NCBI GenBank assembly: GCA_958427145.1 | Contig: CAUAAZ010000009.1 | Location: 9,741-73,740, forward strand | Source of the DNA: an uncultured Collinsella sp. | Lineage (GTDB): Bacteria; Actinomycetota; Coriobacteriia; Coriobacteriales; Coriobacteriaceae | DNA: 64,000 nucleotides | Direction: 5' to 3' | Part shown: positions 17,240-24,774 of the stretch, in pieces | Numbering within the stretch: the first letter of the stretch is position 1 | Layout: the number at the start of each line of letters is the position of its first letter | Program-made: the position numbers and the translations under genes | Notes under the pieces: model-generated | What the model saw: only the letters and a program-made list of their open reading frames with translations | What the model was told of the DNA's origin: nothing | Database searches by the model: none

Positions 17240-18639
17240 CGGGCACCGCCTTCCCCACCTGCGGCGTTGCAGTTAGCAAGCGAGACCACCTCAACGGATG
17301 GGTTCCCCTCGGCAGAGGGGTCCTCCCCGACAGGCGACTCAGCAAGCGCCCCGACATCGGCAAGCTCCTCGGCATTCGCGCCCGCACCACGCGCGCTGAC
17401 GAGGAACACGGGGTTTTGCGCCTTCATAAGATGGTACGAGCCTACAGCCTCGGCGCGGGCGACCGACACCTGGCACGCCTCGAACCCCTTAAAGCGCGAA
17501 CCCGAAAGGAGCGCGCACGCCTCGGTGAGCGTCTCAACGGTGACGCATGGCACGCACAGGCGAACCTGCGAGTTCTTCTCGAGCGCCGCCTCCACGATGG
17601 AGGGAAGCTCGCCCGCGCTCCCGCCGACGAACACGGCGTCGGGGACGGGCAGTTTCGCGAGCGCTTCGGGGGCGACACCGGGGACCGCATGCACGTTGCC
17701 GCACCCGAATGCATCCGCGTTCTCTCGGATGAGCCGCACGCCGGCCGCGTTGCGCTCGACCGCCCATACTGACCCCGCTCGCGCGACAAGCGCCGCCTCG
17801 ATCGACACGCTCCCCGTGCCGGCGCCGACGTCCCACACGGTGTCGGTCGCGGTAAGGCGCAGCTTCGCGAGCGCGACGGCTCGCACCTCCTGCTTGGTCA
17901 TGGGAACGTCACCGCGGATGAAGAGCTCGTCGGGAATGCCCGAGGAAGCGTACGGCCAGCGGAAGCTCGCGGCGCGGGATGCGCTAGAGCCCACAGGCGA
18001 CCCGGCGCCGCCTGCGAACTCGATAAACATCACGTTCAAGTCGTCAAACATCTGACCTGCGATTTCACTTGCGGTCGCACAGGTGATGCGCTCGTCGGGA
18101 TACGACAGGCGCTCGGCAACCGTCACGAGCACGTCCCCGAAGCCCGCCTGCACAAGCTCGCCGGAAAGCCGCGAGGGGTCTTCCCCGCCCGACGTGACGA
18201 GGAAGAGCTCACCTGCGCGCTCGGCCTCGACCACGATGTCGCACGCCACGCCGTGAGCGCTCGCAAAGCGCCAATCCTGCCATGGACGCGCGAGGCGCGC
18301 GGCGAGATACGACGCTGAGCTTATGCCGGGAATGACGCGCACGTCCACCTGCGCGTTGCCGGAGAGCGCCTCCACCAGGCGGCGCGCGCCGCTGAACAGC
18401 CCCACATCGCCCGTCATCACGACCACGGCGCGCTGCCACGACGCCGCATCGGTGAGCGCGGCGACGATGTCCGCCGTCTTCACGAGCTCGCAACTCACCA
18501 CGTCGGGCGGCACGTCGATGCCGGCAAGCGCGCGATGAGCGCCGATGACCACGTCGGCGATGTCGATCGCGTCGAGCGCCGCGCGCGAGAGCAAGTCGGG
18601 GTTTCCGGGCCCCGCCCCGATGATCGTTACCTTTCGCAT
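17236..18639 (-). CDS. cbiET: CbiE-CbiT fusion: precorrin-6Y C5,15-methyltransferase and decarboxylase
   Basis: One 467-residue chain performs both methylations and the C12 acetate decarboxylation. The CbiE half (1-200) begins VTIIGAGPGNPDLLSRAAL and has VVMTGDVGLFSG and IPGISSASYLAARL, typical of tetrapyrrole SAM methyltransferases. The CbiT half (about 235-420) has GIPDELFIRGDVPMTKQEVRAV and the class I SAM site VWDVGAGTGSVSIEAAL. A Gly/Ala/Glu-rich tail of about 50 residues follows. The ATG at 18639 lies 13 bases inside cbiH; the longer frame upstream is a shadow. Confidence 0.94.
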   Translation of the reverse strand: MRKVTIIGAGPGNPDLLSRAALDAIDIADVVIGAHRALAGIDVPPDVVSCELVKTADIVAALTDAASWQRAVVVMTGDVGLFSGARRLVEALSGNAQVDVRVIPGISSASYLAARLARPWQDWRFASAHGVACDIVVEAERAGELFLVTSGGEDPSRLSGELVQAGFGDVLVTVAERLSYPDERITCATASEIAGQMFDDLNVMFIEFAGGAGSPVGSSASRAASFRWPYASSGIPDELFIRGDVPMTKQEVRAVALAKLRLTATDTVWDVGAGTGSVSIEAALVARAGSVWAVERNAAGVRLIRENADAFGCGNVHAVPGVAPEALAKLPVPDAVFVGGSAGELPSIVEAALEKNSQVRLCVPCVTVETLTEACALLSGSRFKGFEACQVSVARAEAVGSYHLMKAQNPVFLVSARGAGANAEELADVGALAESPVGEDPSAEGNPSVEVVSLANCNAAGGEGGAR

Positions 18640-19370
18640 GGAATCTCCCGATACCCGCGCGGCGTGACCATACGGCCGCCTACGAGCTTCGTGTCCGCGT
18701 TGCCGACGAACACGGTGGTGAACATGTCGGCGTCGATCTCCCCCAGCTCGGAGAGCCTGCACATGCCCGACTGCTGCCCCTCGCGCCCGATGTTGCGTAC
18801 CCAGCCGCAGAGCGTGTCGGGGGCCTTCCATTCGAGCATAATCTTCGCCGCGCGTGAGAGCCTGTCGGCGCGCTTTCTGCTGCGCGGGTTGTACAAACAG
18901 ATGCAGAAGTCGGCACTCGCGACGGCGGCGAGCCTGCGCTCGATGACCTCCCATGGCGTGAGCAGGTCGGAGAGCGACACGACCGCGAAGTCGTGGGCAA
19001 GCGGGGCGCCGAGCACCGCCGACCCGCTCTGAGCCGCGGTGGCCCCGGCGATAACTTCCACGTCTACATCGGGGTAGTCCTCCGCAAGCTCCAGCACGGG
19101 GCTCGCCATGCCGTACACGCCCGCGTCACCGCTGCACACGAGCGCCACGGCTTCTCCACTCTGCGCGCGCGAAAGCGCAAGGCGGCACCGTTCGACCTCG
19201 TGCATCATCGGCGTCGCGAGATGTGCCGCGTCGGGCACAGCGGCGAGCGCGAGCTCCACGTATTTCGTGTAACCCACAACGATGTCGGACGCCTCGAGCG
19301 CACGCCGAGCCGCAATCGTCATGCCGTCGGGGCCGCCCGGGCCGATCCCCACCACGAAGAGCTTTCCCAT
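18627..19370 (-). CDS. cbiH: Precorrin-3B C17-methyltransferase
   Basis: SAM-dependent ring-contraction methylase. The 247 residues start LFVVGIGPGGPDGMTIAARRAL and include VALVCSGDAGVYGMASPV, VIAGATAAQSGSAVLGAPL, DFAVVSLSDLLTPWEVIERRL and CLYNPRSRKRADRL, all CbiH/CobJ hallmarks. The ATG at 19370 has AAGGAG five bases upstream; the GTG just before it is too close to that site. The start overlaps the cbiG stop. Confidence 0.94.
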   Translation of the reverse strand: MGKLFVVGIGPGGPDGMTIAARRALEASDIVVGYTKYVELALAAVPDAAHLATPMMHEVERCRLALSRAQSGEAVALVCSGDAGVYGMASPVLELAEDYPDVDVEVIAGATAAQSGSAVLGAPLAHDFAVVSLSDLLTPWEVIERRLAAVASADFCICLYNPRSRKRADRLSRAAKIMLEWKAPDTLCGWVRNIGREGQQSGMCRLSELGEIDADMFTTVFVGNADTKLVGGRMVTPRGYREIPCER

Positions 19371-20503
19371 CACCGCTCCTTAAACGAAAGTTCGATAGTT
19401 ACCTTGGAAAACGCGACGGTCACGCCGCCGTGAGCGAGCTTCGGGAAGATAAGTTTGCCCCCGTCCGCGAGCGCCGCGCGCTCGCACACGTTGTCGACCC
19501 CCACCGTCGCGCGCACGAAATCAGATGGCGAAACGCTGCCTTCGACCTGCGACAACTCCTCTGCGGAATACGTCGCAAGCGGGATATTGCGCGCGCGGCA
19601 GAAGGCGAGCAGACCCTCCTCGTGCGCCTTCACGTCGATCGTCGCCGCCTCGCGCACGGCCGAAGGCGAGATGCCCGCCTGCCCGCACGCGAGAAGAAAC
19701 GCCTCCCCGATCGCTTCGGCGCACGCACCGCGACGGCATCCTATGCCCGCAACGACGCAGGGCACGACAAGGCGAAGCGGCTCGGGCGCAGGCGCCTGCG
19801 CCCGCACGCCCGCCGGCTTCCCCGTCTCACCGGCGGGCACGACCTCGCCCGTTGTCTCCGCCACGCGATCGGACGCACCTGCATTCGCGCCAGCGAACGG
19901 CGACACGACGATATCGGCCCGAGCGCGGTCGGACGCAATGTCAACCCCCTCAGGCGGCTGTCCCGAAATCGGCATGTCGGAATAGAGCGCCACGCGCCCG
20001 CCAGAAAGCAGCCGCGCCGACACTCGCTTGATGGCCTCGGGATTCGAAACGGGGAGCCCCGCACAGCGCGCCCACGTATCCACCGCCCACACACCGCGGA
20101 CGTCGGTCGCCGTGGTGATGACGGGGATGGCCCCTGCCGCGCGTGCCACAGTTTGCGCAAGCTCGTTCGCACCGCCCAAATGCCCCGACAAAAGCGGGAC
20201 GGCAAAGCGCCCCGCCTCGTCGATCGCCACAACCGCGGGATCATTTGCCTTCGAGGCGACATGCGGCGCGATCGCCCGCACGGCGATGCCCGCCGCGCCC
20301 ACGAACAGAAGCGCATCCGACGCTTCCCACGCGAGCGCCGTCCATGCGCGCAGGTCGGCCTTCCCCTCGCCGAAACCGCGCGAAACGGAAACGTCCCAGC
20401 CAGGGTCATCTTCACCTGTCTGCGCGCAATCGGAAAGCGCGCGTGCGGTGCGCTCCGCCAACGCATACCCCCTCTCAGTGAACGCTATGCAGAAAACCCT
20501 CAT
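19370..20503 (-). CDS. cbiG: Cobalt-precorrin-5A hydrolase
   Basis: Opens the delta-lactone of cobalt-precorrin-5A, releasing acetaldehyde. The 377 residues have the N-terminal CbiG region with LLFVGAAGIAVRAIAPHVASK and VPLLSGHLGGANELA, a middle region around NPEAIKRVSARLLSG, a disordered Ala/Gly/Pro linker near residues 205-245, and the C-terminal domain LVVPCVVAGIGCRRGACAEAI to the end. Presence of cbiG, cbiD and cbiK marks the anaerobic route. It follows the cbiL remnant by one base. Confidence 0.93.
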   Translation of the reverse strand: MRVFCIAFTERGYALAERTARALSDCAQTGEDDPGWDVSVSRGFGEGKADLRAWTALAWEASDALLFVGAAGIAVRAIAPHVASKANDPAVVAIDEAGRFAVPLLSGHLGGANELAQTVARAAGAIPVITTATDVRGVWAVDTWARCAGLPVSNPEAIKRVSARLLSGGRVALYSDMPISGQPPEGVDIASDRARADIVVSPFAGANAGASDRVAETTGEVVPAGETGKPAGVRAQAPAPEPLRLVVPCVVAGIGCRRGACAEAIGEAFLLACGQAGISPSAVREAATIDVKAHEEGLLAFCRARNIPLATYSAEELSQVEGSVSPSDFVRATVGVDNVCERAALADGGKLIFPKLAHGGVTVAFSKVTIELSFKER

Positions 20504-20737
20504 CTAGCGCACCACCATCGTCGAGAAGTAGCTGCCCCGATCGGGCACATCGTCGAGCGAGCGGTACACGCGCTCGCCCGGAAGCCCACAGTCCTCTACG
20601 AGCTCGGCACCGTCGAAGGCGCCCTCCTCGCGAAGAATGCGCTTCGTGTCCGCAAGCGAGCGGCGCGCCTTCATGACCACCTTCGTCCCCGGCCAGCCGA
20701 TTGCGCGGCGCACCCCGTACAGAACGCCTTTACTCAT
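20504..20737 (-). pseudogene. cbiL: cbiL remnant: precorrin-2 C20-methyltransferase with internal deletion
   Basis: A 77-residue frame begins MSKGVLYGV, the usual first residues of CbiL before the GxGPGDP motif, then jumps to GTKVVMKARRSLADTKRIL and CGLPGERVYRSLDDVP, ending RGSYFSTMVVR, which is the C-terminus of the same family. About 150 residues, including the SAM-binding and substrate regions, are missing in between, while reading frame, start (overlapping the cbiD stop by eight bases) and stop are intact. The product cannot be an active methyltransferase. An unrelated small protein is the alternative, but both ends fit CbiL and the gene is otherwise absent from the cluster. Confidence 0.8.
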
Positions 20738-21914
20738 ACGTCGCCCCCAATTCCCCGATGACTGCATCGGCGCCCGACGTGCGGAAAAGCTCGCGGCGCT
20801 CGGCGTCGAACACGACCGCGGCGATGTCGCATGCGCCCGCCGCGCGGCGGCGCAACCTGTCCTCGATTGCCGCGGCGAGCGAGGCGCGCGCAGCGTCCCC
20901 CACGCCGGCGGCCTCGATTACCTCGAGCGCCGCCGTGGTCGTGACCGACGACATGATCTCGCGCACGGTCTTCGCGCCCGCGCCGACCAAGGCCGCGTGG
21001 GCGGCCAGAATCTCCGCGCGGCAGTCGGCGGTACGCGAATGGGTGTCCATGATGCCGCCAGCGACCTTCACCAGCTTGCCGATGTGTCCCACAAGAAGGA
21101 CATTGGTAAATCCTTCGCGAATGCAGCAATCAATCGCGTCGCCCACAAAGTTGGAGATGAAGACCACCGGCGCACCGTTTAGGTGGAAATGCCCCGAGAT
21201 GAACTGCCCGCCGTAGTTGCCGGGCGTGAGCACGACTCCGCGCCGCCCCATAGCCGCATGCTGCCGAATCTCGAGCTCGATGCTGTCACGCAAGGCAGCG
21301 AGGCTGCGCGGCTCGACGATGCCCGCCGTTCCCAGGATGGAGATGCCGTCCTCTATCCCCAGGTGCGGGTTGAAGGTCTTTTCGGCAAGGGCCACACCCT
21401 CGGGTACCGAAATCGTCACAGCAATGTTTCCAGAAAAGCCGTGCGCGGCGCACACCTCACGCACCGCCGAAGTAATCATCGCGCGCGGCGTCGCGTTGAT
21501 GGCGGCCGCCCCCACCGGCTGCTCGAGCCCGGGCAACGTCACGCGCCCCACGCCCACGCCGCCATCGACGGAAACTTCCGATTCGTGCGCGGGCACGTCC
21601 TTGCTGCCCGCAGTACCCGTGCCCGACCCCGCATGTTCCACGCGCGCGTACACGAGCACGCCGTCGGTCACATCGGCGTCGTCGCCTGCGTCCTTTCGCA
21701 CGGCGCACTGGGCGCACCCCTCGCCGATGTATGCATCGACCACGTCCGTCTCGACGGGCAGCCCGCCGGGGGTGACGATCGACACGCGGCCGACGGGCTT
21801 TCGTGACAAGAGCATCTCGCAGGCCGCCTTCGCCGCGAGCGCGGCGCAGCTCCCCGTGGTATAGCCGCAGCGCAGGCGGGTCGTCCCGGTATATATGTAG
21901 TGCTCGAAGGCCAC
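20730..21914 (-). CDS. cbiD: Cobalt-precorrin-5B C1-methyltransferase
   Basis: Methylates C1 in the anaerobic pathway. The 394 residues have the diagnostic RCGYTTGSCAALAAKAA near the start, NATPRAMITSAVRE, GTAGIVEPRSLAAL, VLTPGNYGG and FVGDAIDCCIREGFTNVLLVGHIGKLVKVAGGI in the order of the family. The region around residues 85-115 (AGSGTGTAGSKDVPAHESEV) looks like a lineage-specific insertion. A GTG at 21914 just after the cbiF stop is taken as start; upstream residues are a shadow of cbiF. Confidence 0.93.
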   Translation of the reverse strand: MAFEHYIYTGTTRLRCGYTTGSCAALAAKAACEMLLSRKPVGRVSIVTPGGLPVETDVVDAYIGEGCAQCAVRKDAGDDADVTDGVLVYARVEHAGSGTGTAGSKDVPAHESEVSVDGGVGVGRVTLPGLEQPVGAAAINATPRAMITSAVREVCAAHGFSGNIAVTISVPEGVALAEKTFNPHLGIEDGISILGTAGIVEPRSLAALRDSIELEIRQHAAMGRRGVVLTPGNYGGQFISGHFHLNGAPVVFISNFVGDAIDCCIREGFTNVLLVGHIGKLVKVAGGIMDTHSRTADCRAEILAAHAALVGAGAKTVREIMSSVTTTAALEVIEAAGVGDAARASLAAAIEDRLRRRAAGACDIAAVVFDAERRELFRTSGADAVIGELGATYE

Positions 21915-21915
21915 G

Positions 21916-22707
21916 CTAGCTGCTCGCCTTCCGATACCCCGTGGCAAACGAAGGGTCGTAAAGCTTGCTGCGCTCGTACGACTCCGCTTGCGCGCCGTCG
22001 TGCGCAAGCCCGCCGCGAGCTCCGAGCACGCGGCCCACCACCACGAGCGCCGTGCGGTCGATGCCCTCTCGCGCGCCCGCGTCGGCGAGCGTGCCCACTG
22101 TGCATCGCACCACGCGCTCCTCAGGCCAGGTCGCCTTGTACACGAGCGCCGCCGGCTCGTCGGAGCTGCGGCCCGCGGCCAAAAGCTCGGCGGAAAGCTC
22201 GGCGAGCATACCCGAGCTCAGGAAGATGACCATAGTCGAGCCGCTTTCCGCCATGGTGCGCATGCCCTCGCCCGCGGGCATGGGGGTGCGCCCGGAAAGC
22301 CGCGTGATCACGACCGACTGGCTGATTCCCGGCAGCGTGTATTCCTGGCGAAGCGCCGCCGCGGCACCGCAAAAGCTCGACACGCCGGGCACCACCTCGT
22401 AGTCCACGCCGCGCGCGTCGAGTGCGTCCATCTGCTCCTGGATGGCGCCGTATAGGCACGGGTCACCCGTGTGCAGGCGCACCACTTCCTCGCCCCGCGC
22501 ATCCGCCGCACACATCACGTCGAGCACTTCCTCCAAGGTCATGTGCGCGCTGTCGTAGACGACGCACGATTCCTTGCAATCGGCGAGCAGCTCGGGGTTC
22601 ACAAGGCTCCCCGCCCAAACGACCACGTCGGCCGCGCGCAGAAGGCGCGCCCCGCGCAGCGTGATAAGGTCGGCGGCGCCCGAGCCTGCGCCAACGATAT
22701 GAATCAT
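21916..22707 (-). CDS. cbiF: Precorrin-4 / cobalt-precorrin-4 C11-methyltransferase
   Basis: First gene of the minus-strand operon. The 263 residues start MIHIVGAGSGAADLITLRGA and include VVWAGSLVNPELL, VVRLHTGDPCLYGAIQEQMDAL, VVPGVSSFCGAAAAL, PGISQSVVITRLSGRTPMP and YKATWPEERVVRCT, all CbiF/CobM signatures. AGGGAAGG lies upstream of the ATG at 22707. The longer in-frame extension runs into the shared promoter region and is rejected. No B12 riboswitch is seen on this strand, so this operon may be controlled differently from the divergent one. Confidence 0.94.
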   Translation of the reverse strand: MIHIVGAGSGAADLITLRGARLLRAADVVVWAGSLVNPELLADCKESCVVYDSAHMTLEEVLDVMCAADARGEEVVRLHTGDPCLYGAIQEQMDALDARGVDYEVVPGVSSFCGAAAALRQEYTLPGISQSVVITRLSGRTPMPAGEGMRTMAESGSTMVIFLSSGMLAELSAELLAAGRSSDEPAALVYKATWPEERVVRCTVGTLADAGAREGIDRTALVVVGRVLGARGGLAHDGAQAESYERSKLYDPSFATGYRKASS

Positions 22708-22838
22708 CCGAGCCTTCCCTTCCCGTTTCTCATCGCAACCGTTTACGCCGCCCTTCGCACAGCGGGCAAAACACGGCGCCCGCAGCGGCAATCGGCGCAA
22801 ATACGCAGGCAGGAGGCGCAATGCCGCCCGCCCTGGCT

Positions 22839-22867
22839 TTGACACGTTCACAAGTGCCCACTATCAT
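22839..22867 (+). promoter_or_regulatory. sigma70-type promoter of the riboswitch-cbiK transcript
   Basis: TTGACA (22839-22844), a 17-base spacer and TATCAT (22862-22867). Transcription would start near 22874, just ahead of the riboswitch. On the opposite strand TATGAT overlaps the same -10, so the two divergent operons may compete here, though no clear -35 is seen for the minus strand. Confidence 0.75.
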
Positions 22868-22894
22868 AGTAAAAGTTTCGGCAACGAGCATATG

Positions 22895-23060
22895 ACAATC
22901 GGATAAAAGGAAATGACCGGCGCGGCGCCCGCACAGCCCGCGCTGGCTTGCGGAGGGAACCAGGTGGGAATCCTGGGCAAGGGACATTACTGTATAGGAC
23001 GCGCGGGCGAACTGCCTCGCGCCCCAAGCCAGACTGCTTCGCCTTTTCCTCACGGCATCG
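22895..23060 (+). ncRNA. Cobalamin riboswitch upstream of cbiK
   Basis: The leader contains GGAGGGAACCAGGTGGGAATC (split over 22952-22972) resembling the conserved GGGAA..GGTG.NAATCC core, GGGACATTACTGTA where GACTGCC..CAACTGTA is expected, and a B12-box-like AAGCCAGACTGC (23025-23036). It lies between a consensus promoter and cbiK. The 100 bases after the B12 box contain CGGCATCGCCG and GCCGGGGGACCGGC hairpins; the latter is immediately before the ribosome site, which would suit control of translation. Exact ends need covariance modelling. Confidence 0.85.
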
Positions 23061-23165
23061 CCGTGGCGTTAGCTCCTTGTGAACCCCGAGGGGTGCGCTT
23101 TTCTTTCGCTTGTGCCGACAAGCAACTGTCGCCGGGGGACCGGCAAACCGAGGAAAGGAAAAACC

Positions 23166-24092
23166 ATGTCCGACCAGATGTCACGCCGCGGCTTCATGGG
23201 CGCCGCAGCAACCGGAGCCGTCGCGCTCGCCGGATTCGCGCTCGCGGGCTGCTCCAGCACCTCCGCGAGTTCCGAGAAATCGAGCGAAAAGGAGAAGGCC
23301 GTGAAGCCGGTCATCCTCGTCACGAGCTTCGGCACGAGCTACAACGACTCGCGCCACATCACCATCGGCGCCATCGAAGACGCTATCCGCGAGAAGTACT
23401 GGCAGGACTACGACATCCGCCGCGCCTTCACCGCGCAGATCATCATCGATAAGCTGAAGAAGCGCGACGGCATCACGATCGACAACATGACCGAGGCGCT
23501 CGACCGCTGCGTGGAAGACGGCGTGAAGGAAATCGTCGTGCAGCCGACGCATCTCATGGGTGGCCTGGAATACACCGACGTGAAAGACGAGCTCGACAAG
23601 TACGCCGACAAGTTCGACAAAATCTCGCTCGGCGACCCGCTGCTCACCTCAGACGACGACTACAAGAAGGTGGCCGCAGCCATTAAGGAGAACATGGCGT
23701 CCTTCGACGACGGCAAGACGGCGCTGTGCCTCATGGGCCACGGCACCGAAGCCGATTCCAACGCCGACTATGCCAAGATGCAGGAAGTGTTTAAGAACGA
23801 GGGCTTGACGCAGTTCTTCGTCGGCACCGTCGAGGCTGAACCGACCTGCGAGGATGTTATCGCCGCCGCGAGCGCCGCAGGCTACAAGAAGGCCGTGCTC
23901 GCGCCGTTCATGGTGGTCGCGGGCGACCACGCGAACAACGACATGGCAGACGAGACCGACCCCGACAGCTGGGCCGCGAAGTTCGTGGCCGCCGGCTTCG
24001 AAGTGACGTGCCTGCTCCAGGGTCTGGGACAGAACGTCGCGGTCGACGACATCTACGTCTCGCACGTGGACGACGCCATCGCCAAGCTGTAA
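23166..24092 (+). CDS. cbiK: Exported lipoprotein sirohydrochlorin cobaltochelatase
   Basis: Class II chelatase inserting cobalt (or iron) into sirohydrochlorin or a related tetrapyrrole. The 308 residues begin with a twin-arginine motif SRRGFMG, a hydrophobic stretch and lipobox LAGC (Cys about residue 28), so the enzyme should be on the outer face of the membrane. The chelatase domain starts KPVILVTSFGTSYNDSR; candidate metal or catalytic residues are the His of QPTHLMGG, the His of LMGHGTEADSN, the Glu of GTVEAEPT and the His of VAGDHANND. Start at 23166 has GAGGAAAGG upstream; a GTG at 23079 lies inside the leader. Periplasmic CbiK is known in Desulfovibrio. It is the only cobaltochelatase in the window. 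Confidence 0.9.
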   Translation: MSDQMSRRGFMGAAATGAVALAGFALAGCSSTSASSEKSSEKEKAVKPVILVTSFGTSYNDSRHITIGAIEDAIREKYWQDYDIRRAFTAQIIIDKLKKRDGITIDNMTEALDRCVEDGVKEIVVQPTHLMGGLEYTDVKDELDKYADKFDKISLGDPLLTSDDDYKKVAAAIKENMASFDDGKTALCLMGHGTEADSNADYAKMQEVFKNEGLTQFFVGTVEAEPTCEDVIAAASAAGYKKAVLAPFMVVAGDHANNDMADETDPDSWAAKFVAAGFEVTCLLQGLGQNVAVDDIYVSHVDDAIAKL

Positions 24093-24129
24093 ACTCGCCG
24101 CGCACGGGGGCGCCGGTCGCGTCCCCGTG

Positions 24130-24172
24130 CAACGGGCATGCGCCTTCCCCGACTGACGGCGCATGCCCGTTG
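24130..24172 (+). terminator. strong hairpin between cbiK and the lipoprotein gene
   Basis: A perfect 15-bp stem (arm CAACGGGCATGCGCC) with a 13-base loop and no T-run. A second stem, GCACGGGG/CCCCGTGC, lies just before it. These may act as a partial terminator or protect the cbiK message from 3' decay, giving uneven expression of the genes that follow. Confidence 0.55.
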
Positions 24173-24236
24173 CATTCGCATCCCGCCCGCCCACCGCACG
24201 GCGCGGGCGGTCGAAGCGATTGAAAGGAACCCCTCC

Positions 24237-24770
24237 ATGTTGAAGAAAACCCTCGCCTTCGCCCTGTCGGCGGCGCTTTTCGCTTTCTCGCTCGCCGGCT
24301 GCGGCGGAAATTCAGTCGACAGCGCAAAGGCAAGCGATGCCGATTCCCAGGAAAAGACCGAACAGGCGGCCGATGCGCCCGAGGGCGCAAGCGCTGCCCC
24401 CATAACCGCCGACAAGGTGGCCGACGGCACCTATCCGATCACCGTAGATTCCAGCTCGAACATGTTCAGGATTGTGGACGCACAGCTCATCGTGGAAAAC
24501 GGCTCCATGCACTGCGTGATGACACTTTCCGGCACGGGCTACGGCAAGCTCTTCATGGGCACGGGCGACGAGGCTGCCGCCGCAAGCGAGGCCGACTTCA
24601 TCCCCTATGTGGAAAATGCGGAAGGCAAGTACACCTACGACGTGCCCGTTGATGCGCTCGACGAGGACACCGCCTGCGCCGCGTGGAGCATTAAAAGGGA
24701 GCGGTGGTACGACCGCACGCTCGTATTCGAATCCGCCGGCGTCGATCTGCGCGCCGACGCACTGAAGTAA
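24237..24770 (+). CDS. Small lipoprotein with a putative tetrapyrrole/iron-transport-associated domain
   Basis: The 177-residue protein has a lipoprotein signal ending in LAGCGG, a low-complexity acidic linker to about residue 55, then one domain of about 115 residues. Its C-terminal half, YGKLFMGTG...YTYDVPVDALDEDTACAAW...TLVFES, lines up with YDKMTVNGV...FEIPVTLDEDIAVSAET...TLHFDS in the N-terminal part of the next gene's product. I read this as the same surface domain used twice, possibly NEAT-like (heme/tetrapyrrole binding), but the family name is inference. Operon position suggests a ligand-capturing partner of CbiK and the importer. Start has GAAAGGAA upstream. Confidence 0.75.
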   Translation: MLKKTLAFALSAALFAFSLAGCGGNSVDSAKASDADSQEKTEQAADAPEGASAAPITADKVADGTYPITVDSSSNMFRIVDAQLIVENGSMHCVMTLSGTGYGKLFMGTGDEAAAASEADFIPYVENAEGKYTYDVPVDALDEDTACAAWSIKRERWYDRTLVFESAGVDLRADALK

Positions 24771-24774
24771 CGCC

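Noticed and set aside
22708..22870. A second cobalamin riboswitch on the minus strand before cbiF
   Set aside because: There is an AAGCCAGG-like word, but the conserved GGGAA..GGTG core and the order of elements are missing.
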